Shown here: positions 1 to 6,411 of the stretch, piece after piece
Position numbering within the stretch: position 1 is the first letter of the stretch
Layout of the letters: each line of letters begins with the position of its first letter
NCBI GenBank assembly: GCA_031287285.1
Contig: JAITTC010000034.1
Location: 1-9,393, forward strand
Reading direction: 5' to 3'
Length of the DNA: 9,393 nucleotides
From: Christensenellaceae bacterium
GTDB lineage: Bacteria; Bacillota; Clostridia; Christensenellales; UBA1750
The notes under the pieces: generated by a model
What the model was told of the DNA's origin: nothing
What the model saw: the letters and a program-made list of their open reading frames with translations, nothing else
The model's database searches: none
Translations under genes and position numbers: made by a program

Positions 1-111
1 GCTTTCGGGCTTGGCTTGCTTGAGCTTTGCGAAGGCTTCCGCCCGGCCCGCAAGCAATAGGCAGGCGCAAAGCAGCAGCGGCAAAGCGCGGCGAAATAAA
101 CGAAAAACCAT
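1..111 (-). CDS. Secreted protein, N-terminal fragment (signal peptide only)
   Basis: This is the first 37 codons of a minus-strand gene that leaves the window at position 1. The start is ATG at 111-109, with GGGAGG four bases upstream (a slightly short gap). The product begins MVFRLFRRALPLLLCACLLL and continues GRAEAFAKLKQAKPES. That is a basic n-region, a Leu/Ala/Cys-rich hydrophobic core and an AEA signal peptidase I site, followed by a Lys-rich mature start. There is no lipobox at the cleavage site, although two Cys lie in the hydrophobic core. It is therefore probably exported by Sec. The mature domain lies outside the window, so no function can be given. It diverges from the two-component operon and could be controlled by the same region, which is inference. 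Confidence 0.72.
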   Translation of the reverse strand, partial: MVFRLFRRALPLLLCACLLLAGRAEAFAKLKQAKPES

Positions 112-134
112 GCTTCCTCCCGGTTTCAGGCGCG

Positions 135-150
135 CCCCATGGGCATGGGG
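135..150. repeat. Small inverted repeat in the leader of the minus-strand gene
   Basis: CCCCATGGGCATGGGG is a perfect 6-bp dyad (CCCCAT/ATGGGG) around a 4-nt loop. It lies between the probable minus-strand -10 and the start codon at 111, so it would form a hairpin in that gene's 5' leader. It could also be a DNA-binding palindrome. There is no U-run, so it is not a terminator. Confidence 0.4.
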
Positions 151-169
151 AACACCTCGCATAAGCGAT

Positions 170-178
170 ATTTTAGCA
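170..178 (-). promoter_or_regulatory. Extended -10 promoter for the minus-strand secreted protein
   Basis: Read on the minus strand this is TGCTAAAAT, an extended -10 (TG-N-TAAAAT, five of six matches to TATAAT). I see no good -35 at 16-18 bp, which is common for extended -10 promoters. The start of transcription would fall near 163, giving a leader of about 50 nt before the ATG at 111. Confidence 0.45.
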
Positions 179-226
179 CATTTCCCCGAATCTGCATAGC
201 TTCATAAGCGCCTTCCCCGCCCCTGA

Positions 227-247
227 GTTGCAAACAAGTTGCAAACA
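227..247. promoter_or_regulatory. Tandem 11-bp direct repeat, possible response-regulator operator
   Basis: GTTGCAAACA occurs at 227-236 and again at 238-247, a repeat with an 11-bp period. Dimers of OmpR/PhoB-family regulators commonly bind head-to-tail sites about one helical turn apart, and such a regulator is encoded immediately downstream. The site lies about 50 bp upstream of the predicted -35 at 298. It could serve in autoregulation or act on the divergent gene. The function is inferred. Confidence 0.4.
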
Positions 248-297
248 TTGCCACATCAGGCCAGCCGGCAGAAAGCGCGGCCCTTTTAATTTAGATG

Positions 298-327
298 TTG
301 CATCCGCGCACAAAAAGAGGGTAGAAT
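298..327 (+). promoter_or_regulatory. Sigma-70-type promoter of the two-component/GerMN operon
   Basis: TTGCAT (298-303), an 18-bp spacer and TAGAAT (322-327) form a good vegetative promoter. Transcription would start near 334, leaving a leader of about 26 nt that just holds the GGAGGG ribosome site at 347-352. The same -35 hexamer recurs in the promoter at 7736. Confidence 0.62.
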
Positions 328-359
328 ATGAGGAAAAGCAAACTGCGGAGGGATTTTTC

Positions 360-1049
360 ATGCCGAAAAAATTGCTGCTGGTCGACGATGAGCCCGGCAT
401 CGTCAAGGGCCTTAAATTTTCGCTGGAACAAGAGGGCTACGAGGTGGACGCAGCCTTTGACGGCGGCGAAGCCCTGCAAAAATTCGAGGGGGGCGAATAC
501 GATCTCATCCTCCTTGACGTGATGCTGCCGGTGCTCGACGGCATCGAGGTCTGCCAGCGCATCCGCGAAAGCTCGAGCGTGCCCATCATCATGCTCACCG
601 CCAAGGGCGAGGATATGGACAAGATCCTGGGCCTTGAATACGGCGCTGACGACTACATGACCAAGCCCTTCAACGTGCTGGAGGTCAAGGCGCGCATCAA
701 GACCATCCTGCGGCGCGTGCAGGCCCCGATCGAGGAGGCGAGCCCCTCGGTTCTGACCATTCACGAGCTTACGATCAACCTCAACCAGCGCGCGGTCAAC
801 GCCTACGGGCAGGAGGTCACCCTCACCGCCAAGGAGTTTGACATGCTCCGGCTCTTCGCGCTGAACCGGGGCAAGGTCTACACCCGCGACCAGCTCCTGG
901 ACCTGCTCTGGAAGAACGATTACAGCGGCGATCTGCGCACGGTGGACGTGCACATTCGCAGGCTGCGCGAAAAGATCGAGCGAACCCCCAGCAAGCCCGA
1001 GTACATCATCACCAAATGGGGGGTCGGATACTATTTCACTGATAAATAG
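360..1049 (+). CDS. OmpR/PhoB-family response regulator
   Basis: This 229-residue DNA-binding response regulator is the normal length for the family. The N-terminal receiver (about 3-118) has the acidic pair D9/D10, phosphoacceptor D53 in LLDVMLP, switch residue T80 in MLTA and K102 in TKPF. The C-terminal winged helix (about 130-226) ends in the typical recognition helix and wing (DLRTVDVHIRRLREKI, then WGVGYYF). The chosen ATG has GGAGGG seven bases upstream. In-frame extension to 228 adds residues unlike a receiver N-terminus and lies upstream of the predicted transcription start. It should be phosphorylated by the kinase encoded next. It resembles the WalR/MtrA/PhoB group, but the exact orthologue cannot be told, so no symbol is given. 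Targets probably concern the envelope, inferred from the operon. Confidence 0.96.
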   Translation: MPKKLLLVDDEPGIVKGLKFSLEQEGYEVDAAFDGGEALQKFEGGEYDLILLDVMLPVLDGIEVCQRIRESSSVPIIMLTAKGEDMDKILGLEYGADDYMTKPFNVLEVKARIKTILRRVQAPIEEASPSVLTIHELTINLNQRAVNAYGQEVTLTAKEFDMLRLFALNRGKVYTRDQLLDLLWKNDYSGDLRTVDVHIRRLREKIERTPSKPEYIITKWGVGYYFTDK

Positions 1050-1074
1050 GCCCTTTTTTGGCCTGCGCGCGCGC

Positions 1075-2496
1075 ATGGTGCTCTCAGCCGCGGCCGCCAT
1101 GGCGCTGGGCTTTGGCTTTTTGATGCTGGCCGCCACGCAGCTGACCGCGAGCTTCCTCATCGAGCGCCGCGCCAAAGAGAATCTGCACATCGTCGATGAG
1201 TTCGCCCTCGCGGCGGCTCCGCTGGTCGGCGGCTTCGACGCGGAGGGCATCCAGGCGCTGCTTTCCGAGCAGGCCTACCTGCACGCCGCGCGCTTCCTCG
1301 TTTTAAGCCCGGACGGAACCGTCTGGGCCGATTCGCTTTCGAGCCTCAACGGCCTTAGGCTCGCTCACGGCGAGATTTTAGACCTAAAATCCGGGCAGGC
1401 GAATCTCTCGCAGGGCCTGCACCTGGCCGGCAATTCATGGATTGGCTATTACGCCTCCACCATCGTCTATGATCGCTCCACCATCGGCATCGCGCTGATG
1501 TCGACCTCCTTACAAGATGTATTCGATCAGCTCGATTCCATTCGTCAAACCCTTTTTTCAGACTTTTTATTGGCCCTGCTCCTGGCTGCCGCGCTGGCCT
1601 TCTGGCTGAGCCATCTCATCATCCGCCCAATCAACGAGCTCAACGACGTCATGCGCGCGGCCGGGCGCGAGGGCTTCACGGTCAGGGCGCGGGTGCGGGG
1701 GCGCGACGAGGTGGCCCAGCTCAGCCAGAGCTTCAACGCCATGAGCGAAAGGCTCCAAAACCTAGACCAGATGCGCAACGAGTTCATCTCAAACGCCTCG
1801 CACGAGCTGAAAACCCCGCTCTCCGCGATCAAGGTCATGGCCGAATCCCTGCTTTCGCTCGAAACGATCGACGATGGCCACGCCCGCGAGTTTTTAGAGG
1901 ATATCAACGGCGAGGTCGATCGCTTAAACCTCATCGTGCAGGATTTATTGACCCTCGTGCGCTTCGACGGGCGGCAGCTGCCCCTTCAAAAGGAATATCT
2001 CTCCCTGGGCGAGCTCGTCTTCAACACGGTTTCCCGCCTGGCGCAGCTGGCAAGGCGCGCCGGCGTGGAATTAAAGCTCGAGCTCGACGAGGCCCTTTAT
2101 ATCGAGGGCGACCCGCTGCGCCTCTCGCAGGCGATCTATAACCTGGTCGATAACGCGATCAAATACACGAAGGCCGGCGGCCACATCTGGGTTTCGCTGC
2201 GCCACGAAGGGCCCAACGTGGTCTTTTCGGTGAAAGACGACGGCATCGGCATCCCAAGGGCGGCGCTTTCGCACATCTTCGATCGTTTCTACAGGGTAGA
2301 CAAGGCCCGTTCCAGGGCCACGGGCGGCACGGGCCTCGGCCTTTCCATCGTGCAGAACATCATCCGCGTGCACGATGGCGAGATTTTGGTCGATTCCATC
2401 GAAGACAAGGGCACGACCTTCACGGTCGTCCTGCCCGCCGCCGAAGACCCCGCGCCCTACGATGACGACGACGAGGCAGGAGGAAATCCAGCATGA
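1075..2496 (+). CDS. Membrane sensor histidine kinase (HAMP-HisKA-HATPase)
   Basis: This 473-residue kinase is the partner of the preceding regulator. Numbered from the ATG at 1075, it has TM1 (about 5-29), an extracytoplasmic sensor of about 130 residues with no family I recognise, and TM2 (about 162-184). HAMP follows (about 185-238). HisKA has H243 in SHELKTPLS, and the catalytic domain has N box N356/N360, G1 box D388-G390-G392, F box FDRFYRV and G2 box GTGLGL (418-423). A short acidic tail (DDDDE) ends the protein. The ATG has no ribosome site and lies at the edge of TM1. Upstream in-frame codons read INRPFFGLRAR, a typical cytoplasmic anchor, so translation probably begins near 1042 at a non-ATG codon overlapping the regulator stop. 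The ATG coordinate is given as the conservative start. The 3' end overlaps the next gene by ATGA. Confidence 0.93.
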   Translation: MVLSAAAAMALGFGFLMLAATQLTASFLIERRAKENLHIVDEFALAAAPLVGGFDAEGIQALLSEQAYLHAARFLVLSPDGTVWADSLSSLNGLRLAHGEILDLKSGQANLSQGLHLAGNSWIGYYASTIVYDRSTIGIALMSTSLQDVFDQLDSIRQTLFSDFLLALLLAAALAFWLSHLIIRPINELNDVMRAAGREGFTVRARVRGRDEVAQLSQSFNAMSERLQNLDQMRNEFISNASHELKTPLSAIKVMAESLLSLETIDDGHAREFLEDINGEVDRLNLIVQDLLTLVRFDGRQLPLQKEYLSLGELVFNTVSRLAQLARRAGVELKLELDEALYIEGDPLRLSQAIYNLVDNAIKYTKAGGHIWVSLRHEGPNVVFSVKDDGIGIPRAALSHIFDRFYRVDKARSRATGGTGLGLSIVQNIIRVHDGEILVDSIEDKGTTFTVVLPAAEDPAPYDDDDEAGGNPA

Positions 2497-3464
2497 CCCA
2501 CATGAAAAAAAGAACAGCCGCGCGGCTCGGGCCCTATTTTTTCGCTTCATCCCTGCTCGCGCTCTGCCTGATGCTCTCTGCCTGCGGGCCGCTGCTCGGC
2601 GCCAGCGAGCGAAACGACGGCGACCCGAGCCAGGGCTATGTCGAGGATATTCTGCCGGGCGGCGAAGGGCTTCCCTCGGGCAGCGCGCGCGCCACGCTCT
2701 GGTTTTTGAGCCTGAACGATCAATACCTGGCCCAAAGGGACTATATCCTTCCCTCCGGGCAGGGCTTGAGCCTGGAGCAAGCCATCATCGAGCAGCTCAT
2801 CCGCGGCCCGGAGGGGGCGGACGGGTTGCAGGCTCTCATCAACCCCTCGACCTTGGTCAAGCAGATCAGCGAGCAAAGCGGCTACCTCTCGGTCACGCTC
2901 AGCCGTGAATTCCTGCGCTCGCCCCAGGGCCAGGAAGACGGCGCCCTGCGCAAGCGGCTGGCGCTTTCTTCCATCGTTTCCTCCATCACCGAGCTTGGCC
3001 GCCACTCGAGCGTGCTGATCCTGGTCGATAAGCAGGGCGACGGCACCGGCGATAGATTAAGCGCCGCCGAATCTGGCTTTGGGGATTTGGGAGACACCAC
3101 CCTCGGCCCCTTGAGCCGCGATCCCTCGATCCTTTTAACCCCCTACCGCGTGGCGGAACTCGCCCTACAGGCCCTCTCTGAGCGCAATTACGCCGTGCTC
3201 GAGCAATACCTGACGGGCTTGCCGGGCGATGGCTCCTCCGTGGCCGACGCGCTGGGGGATCTCGGCTCCGTCGCGGGCTTTGCGCTCAGCGGCAGCGTGA
3301 GCGTTTCGCAAGACGGGCTCTCGGCGGCTGCGACCCTTGACCTATCCTTGGCGGAACCCGGCGGGGCTTTTAGCGAAAGGCGCGGCCTTGCGCTGCTGCT
3401 CAAGCGCGAGGCGGATTGGCGCGTGAGCTACCCCTCCCTCCTGCGCGCGCTGGGCGGCGCCTGA
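2493..3464 (+). CDS. GerMN-domain lipoprotein (LpqB-like partner of the two-component system)
   Basis: This is a 323-residue exported lipoprotein with a lipobox LSAC (lipidated Cys31) after a hydrophobic segment. The GerMN domain spans about 66-180: ATLWFLSLNDQYL, then EQAIIEQLIRGPEG, then a conserved helix and strand ending VSSITELGRHSSVLILVDKQ. The C-terminal part (about 217-322; YRVAELALQALSERNYAVL and later GLALLLKREADWRVSYPS) looks like an NTF2-like fold, by pattern only. The start has AGGAGG (2478-2483) nine bases upstream and overlaps the kinase stop by ATGA, implying translational coupling. The alternative ATG at 2502 is too far from that site. GerM-type domains occur in spore-germination/sporulation proteins and in actinobacterial LpqB, which is encoded beside mtrAB and modulates the MtrB kinase. 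A similar role here is inferred from gene order. Confidence 0.9.
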   Translation: MTHMKKRTAARLGPYFFASSLLALCLMLSACGPLLGASERNDGDPSQGYVEDILPGGEGLPSGSARATLWFLSLNDQYLAQRDYILPSGQGLSLEQAIIEQLIRGPEGADGLQALINPSTLVKQISEQSGYLSVTLSREFLRSPQGQEDGALRKRLALSSIVSSITELGRHSSVLILVDKQGDGTGDRLSAAESGFGDLGDTTLGPLSRDPSILLTPYRVAELALQALSERNYAVLEQYLTGLPGDGSSVADALGDLGSVAGFALSGSVSVSQDGLSAAATLDLSLAEPGGAFSERRGLALLLKREADWRVSYPSLLRALGGA

Positions 3465-3469
3465 GGTGG
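3463..3469 (+). promoter_or_regulatory. Ribosome site fixing the start of the triple-GerMN gene
   Basis: GAGGTGG overlaps the stop codon of the preceding lipoprotein gene and stands five bases before ATG 3475. This favours ATG 3475 over the in-frame GTG at 3466, which lies inside the ribosome site itself. Confidence 0.65.
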
Positions 3470-3474
3470 CTTTC

Positions 3475-4875
3475 ATGAAGCAAAAAAGGTTCGCCGCTGC
3501 GCTGCTTGCGCTCTTTCTCTTGATCCGGCCTATTTCCGCCTCCGGCGCGGGGATTCATAACCTGACGGATCAGTCGCTCGCCTATTCCACGCGGGCGCTG
3601 CTCTACTACCTCAGCACCGACGGATCGCGCCTCGTGCCCAAGATTCGCCCCGTCACGGTGCTTCCGGGCGAAGAAACCGGCCTTGCCCTCCTTCGCGAGC
3701 TTGGCCGGGACCCTGGCGAAGAAGGCCTGCTCTCGCCCTACCCGCAGGGCGCCTCCGTCCGCGTTTCCAGCTTTGATCTTTGCCTTTCCATCGCCACGGT
3801 AGACCTGCGCGGCGAGTTCGACGGCCTGGATTCCCGCGAGATCTTCGACCTTTACGTGGCCGTGGCCAACACGCTCTGCGAGCTCGGCGAAATCGAGCGC
3901 GTCAACATCCTCTTGAACGGCAGGGTGTATTCGAGCTTTGGCTTCGGCATTCCGCTGGGCGCGATGCCGCGCTTCAACGGCGATCTGCAAAGCCTTTGGC
4001 AGAACTACCAGAACGACAATAGCCCCTCCGGCTTTTCGCGGGACGTCACCCTGTACTTCCTGGCCGAAAACGGCCAAAAATTGGTGCCGGAGCTGAGGCG
4101 CATCTTCTTTTCCTCGTCGCAGGACTATGCCAAGAACCTCTTTGCGGCCCTTGCGCAAGGCCCGAAGAGCGCGGGGCTGCGGCCCGTCCTCCCCCGCGAT
4201 CTCAGCCTCACCGAAGCGCCCTCCTTCAGCTTCGCGCTCGAGTCGAGCGAAAGGCTGCTCGATTTAAAGCTCCCGGCTGGGGCTCTTTTGCAAGACGAAA
4301 GCGGCGAGCTGGCCGCGGCCGCCATCGCCTTGAGCCTCACCGGCTTTGTGCCCGCGCTGGCCGGCCTTCGCCTGTCGTGCGGCGGGCGGGAATTCTCTCT
4401 GGGCGGCGAGTCCGAGATCCGCCGCGCGCAGGCGGAACCCTATATCGGCCGCCAGGTCACCGTCTATCTGCCCACGGGGAGCGGCAGGCTCCGGCCCGTC
4501 ACCCGCGCGATCGGCCGCTCGGGCTCCGTTCCAAGGGCCGTCGCCCTTTCACTGCTCGAAGGCCCCCTGCCGGGCGAAAGCGGCCTTGAAAGCCCCTTCC
4601 CCATGGGTTTTTCGCCCGAGATGCTGCTGGGCGTCGGCCGGCTTGGCGATTTGATGATCCTGAACCTGAGCGCTTCCGGCGCCCAGGCGCTCTCTTCCCT
4701 CTCGATGCGGCAGGAGCAGGCGCTTTGCTACGCCTTAACCAACTCGCTCACCGAGCTTGGCCCGGTGAAGCGCCTGCAGTTCCTCTGCGAGGGCTACACC
4801 ATCGAAGGGCTCTCCGGCTACATGAGCCTGCGCGAACCCCTGCTGTGCGCGCCGGGGCTGATCCTCGATTCATAG
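3475..4875 (+). CDS. Secreted protein with three GerMN-like repeats
   Basis: This 466-residue protein begins MKQKRFAAALLALFLLI, a signal peptide with likely cleavage around ISASGAG. No lipobox is present, so it is secreted or membrane-anchored by its leader. Three divergent GerMN-like units follow. Unit 1 (about 40-155) opens RALLYYLSTDGSRLVP and closes VNILLNGRVYSSFG. Unit 2 (about 190-312) opens DVTLYFLAENGQKLVPELRR and closes LRLSCGGREFSLGG. Unit 3 (about 326-450) opens QVTVYLPTGSGRLRP and closes LQFLCEGYTIEGLSG. Units 1 and 3 keep the helix motif seen in the upstream lipoprotein (NTLCELGEIERV; NSLTELGPVKRL), while unit 2 has lost it (LTGFVPALAG). The gene follows the lipoprotein gene by ten bases and surely belongs to the same operon. 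Binding to peptidoglycan or to the kinase sensor is only a guess. The repeat assignment is by eye. Confidence 0.87.
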   Translation: MKQKRFAAALLALFLLIRPISASGAGIHNLTDQSLAYSTRALLYYLSTDGSRLVPKIRPVTVLPGEETGLALLRELGRDPGEEGLLSPYPQGASVRVSSFDLCLSIATVDLRGEFDGLDSREIFDLYVAVANTLCELGEIERVNILLNGRVYSSFGFGIPLGAMPRFNGDLQSLWQNYQNDNSPSGFSRDVTLYFLAENGQKLVPELRRIFFSSSQDYAKNLFAALAQGPKSAGLRPVLPRDLSLTEAPSFSFALESSERLLDLKLPAGALLQDESGELAAAAIALSLTGFVPALAGLRLSCGGREFSLGGESEIRRAQAEPYIGRQVTVYLPTGSGRLRPVTRAIGRSGSVPRAVALSLLEGPLPGESGLESPFPMGFSPEMLLGVGRLGDLMILNLSASGAQALSSLSMRQEQALCYALTNSLTELGPVKRLQFLCEGYTIEGLSGYMSLREPLLCAPGLILDS

Positions 4876-4890
4876 GCCGCGCCTTGCGAA

Positions 4891-4911
4891 AAAACGGCGT
4901 TTCGTCGTTTT
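4891..4911 (+). terminator. Weak intrinsic terminator after the GerMN operon
   Basis: AAAACGGCG and CGTCGTTTT form a 9-bp stem (one G-U pair) around a TTT loop, 16 bases after the stop of the triple-GerMN gene. The U-run is part of the stem and only four bases long, so termination may be incomplete or aided by the C-rich region that follows. Confidence 0.45.
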
Positions 4912-4920
4912 CTAGCCACT

Positions 4921-5100
4921 TTGCCGCCCGAGCTCTTAAGCCTTGCACAAAAAACGCCTGAACTCCTTCCCTTTCCACGACCGTTTCCGTTCCAAAAACC
5001 CCGTAAACCCCGCATGAATCCCGTTATCCTCTCCACACAAACGGCGCTCCCGCCACAAAACGCATTCCGCCGCGCCCCGACCAACACACAAAGAAAATCC
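4921..5100 (+). promoter_or_regulatory. C-rich, G-poor leader; candidate Rho-utilisation region
   Basis: In these 180 bases I count about 75 C and 25 G on the + strand (42% against 14%), while neighbouring genes are near balance. Long C-rich, G-poor, weakly structured RNA is the hallmark of Rho-utilisation sites. It lies between a weak hairpin and the ribosome site of the next gene, so it could finish termination of the GerMN operon or act as a regulated leader. I found no convincing -10/-35 pair for the downstream gene. Confidence 0.35.
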
Positions 5101-5118
5101 CTTAGGAGGAACCCCAAC

Positions 5119-5838
5119 ATGGCCGAGCTTCCCGCCAAAGATCTGCGCAAAAAGCGCGCTTTCGCCCTCGCCTTGACCGTTTTAGGGCTGGGCGCCCTGG
5201 CCGCCCTGTATTTTTACCTCGACGCGAAGGGTTATCTGGCTATCTTTGAGTCGGCCGAGGCCCTACAGGCCTATGTGGCCTCTTTCGGCGCCTTAGGCCC
5301 GGCCGTCTTCATGCTTTTGCAGTTTTTGCAGGTGATCGCAGCGCCCATCCCCGGCAATGTCACCACCCTGGCAGGCGGGGCGCTCTTTGGCTTCTGGCCC
5401 GCGCTGCTCTATTCCTCCGCGGCCATTTTCCTAGGCTCTTTGGCCGCCTTTTGGCTCGGGCGGCGCTTTGGCAGGCCGCTGGTCGAGCGGCTCGCTCCCC
5501 CTGCCGTCGTCGATAAATACCTGCCGCTCATCGCCCAAAAGCAGCGAATGACCTTGACGATGATGTTCCTCCTTCCCTTCTTTCCAGACGATCTTCTTTG
5601 CCTGCTGGCGGGGCTTAGCGGCTATTCCTTCGGGTATTTCGCGCTGATGTGCGCGCTGACCAGGCCCTGGGGCCTCATCTTCAGCGCGCTGGTGGGTTCC
5701 GGCGCGTTCAGCCTGCCCCCCTGGGGCTGGGGGATTTTGATCGCGCTCTCCGTGCTGCTCTTCGTTCTTTCGGCCCGCTATGGCGAGAGGATGGAAGCCT
5801 TTCTTTTGCGCCTGATCCGCAGGAAGGAAACCCCTTAG
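5119..5838 (+). CDS. TVP38/TMEM64 (DedA/VTT-domain) membrane protein
   Basis: This 239-residue integral membrane protein starts at ATG 5119, with AGGAGGA (5104-5110) eight bases upstream. A basic N-terminus (KDLRKKR) leads into TM1 (about 14-34). The central VTT/SNARE-associated domain (about 60-180) carries the family signature: LQFLQVIAAPIPGN, then LAGGALFGFWPALLY, then GSLAAFWLGRRFGRP. A second half-site FFPDDLLCLLAGLSG follows, as in many Firmicutes TVP38 proteins. A last TM (about 202-219) precedes a basic tail. DedA/VTT proteins are linked to lipid scrambling or undecaprenyl-phosphate recycling and membrane homeostasis. Which applies here is unknown. An in-frame ATG at 5014 lacks a ribosome site and would add a Pro/Thr-rich tail, so it is not preferred. 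The gene sits alone between two operons. Confidence 0.9.
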   Translation: MAELPAKDLRKKRAFALALTVLGLGALAALYFYLDAKGYLAIFESAEALQAYVASFGALGPAVFMLLQFLQVIAAPIPGNVTTLAGGALFGFWPALLYSSAAIFLGSLAAFWLGRRFGRPLVERLAPPAVVDKYLPLIAQKQRMTLTMMFLLPFFPDDLLCLLAGLSGYSFGYFALMCALTRPWGLIFSALVGSGAFSLPPWGWGILIALSVLLFVLSARYGERMEAFLLRLIRRKETP

Positions 5839-5891
5839 GGCCAAAAATCAACCGCTTAGGGGGCGTCGCGCACCGTTTGCCGCCATGCCGC

Positions 5892-5920
5892 TTTTCATTT
5901 TACGGGGCCCTGCCTATACT
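5892..5920 (+). promoter_or_regulatory. Promoter of the LytTR-LiaF operon
   Basis: TTTTCA (5892-5897), a 17-bp spacer and TATACT (5915-5920) make a good sigma-70-type promoter. Transcription would begin near 5927, only about 20 bases before the TTG start and just before the AGGGAG ribosome site. Confidence 0.62.
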
Positions 5921-5927
5921 CAGGGCC
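5906..5927. promoter_or_regulatory. Perfect 7-bp dyad enclosing the -10 element (operator candidate)
   Basis: GGCCCTG (5906-5912) and CAGGGCC (5921-5927) are exact inverted copies. The eight bases between them are CC plus the TATACT -10. A repressor bound here would cover the -10 and the start point, a classic autoregulatory arrangement. LytTR proteins usually bind 9-bp direct repeats, so the binder may be a different protein. Confidence 0.5.
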
Positions 5928-5930
5928 GCA

Positions 5931-5936
5931 AGGGAG
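5931..5936 (+). promoter_or_regulatory. Ribosome site supporting a TTG start
   Basis: AGGGAG stands ten bases before TTG 5947. An in-frame TGA at 5938 rules out any earlier start in that frame, and the ATG at 5937 is out of frame. Confidence 0.6.
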
Positions 5937-5946
5937 ATGAAGCCGT

Positions 5947-6411
5947 TTGAAGCTGCACATTGAGCTGGATCCAGGCCTTTATGAGGACGAGATTCACATC
6001 CTCTGCCGCAGCGCGGACGAAACAATCCGGCGAATTCAGCGCTTCATTCTGGAGCAGGCCGGCGGGCCGAAGCTGAGCTTCTTCAAGGGCAGCGAGGAGT
6101 ACTTCTTCCCGCTCGAAGACCTGCTCTTCTTCGAAACCGATGGCGATGCGGTCTTTGCCCACACGGGCAGCGACGCCTTCCGGGTGCGCCAAAGGCTTTA
6201 CGAGCTGGAAGAGACGCTGCCGCGCGCCTTCATCCGCGCCTCGAAGGGCTGCATCGTGAACCTCGCGCAGGTCTACTCCATCACGAGGGACTTGAGCTCT
6301 TCCAGCCTGGTGCGCTTCACCGGCTCGCACAAGCAGGTCTTCCTCTCCCGCCGCTATTACCGGGCGCTCAAAGAGCGCCTGAACGAAAGGGGCATCGGCC
6401 ATGAAACGTAA
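5947..6411 (+). CDS. Stand-alone LytTR-domain transcriptional regulator
   Basis: This 154-residue protein starts with TTG. It has a short N-terminal segment (1-40; KLHIELDP, then IHILCRSADETIRRIQRF) and a LytTR DNA-binding domain (about 43-148). Seen in the domain are YFFPLEDLLFFETDGD, the conserved core FIRASKGCIVNLAQV and the closing helix SRRYYRALKERL. There is no receiver domain, which matches the family of small LytTR proteins encoded beside a membrane partner (often DUF3021 or LiaF-like) that controls them. The next gene overlaps by 11 bases and encodes such a membrane protein, so a regulator/membrane-inhibitor pair is likely. Autoregulation at the dyad around its -10 is possible. Targets are not visible in the window. 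Confidence 0.92.
   Translation: MKLHIELDPGLYEDEIHILCRSADETIRRIQRFILEQAGGPKLSFFKGSEEYFFPLEDLLFFETDGDAVFAHTGSDAFRVRQRLYELEETLPRAFIRASKGCIVNLAQVYSITRDLSSSSLVRFTGSHKQVFLSRRYYRALKERLNERGIGHET

Noticed and set aside
228..359. In-frame N-terminal extension of the response regulator
   Set aside because: The receiver fold begins at MPKKLLLVDDE, the ATG at 360 has a good ribosome site, and the extension lies upstream of the predicted transcription start.
291..1250. Long minus-strand frame (319 codons) opposite the response regulator and kinase
   Set aside because: It mirrors the codon pattern of the well-supported + strand genes, has no motif or ribosome site, and would overlap the promoter. It is a GC-driven shadow.
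2375..2908. Out-of-frame + strand ORF across the kinase/lipoprotein junction
   Set aside because: The product is Arg/Pro-rich without motifs and overlaps two clearly coding frames.
3400..4158. Minus-strand frame of 252 codons opposite the triple-GerMN gene
   Set aside because: No recognisable domain. The + strand frame has a signal peptide and repeats. High-GC antisense frames are expected here.
4818..5150. Minus-strand frame of 110 codons across the C-rich leader
   Set aside because: It exists because the region is C-rich on + (Gly/Arg/Ser-rich on minus). No ribosome site or domain was seen.
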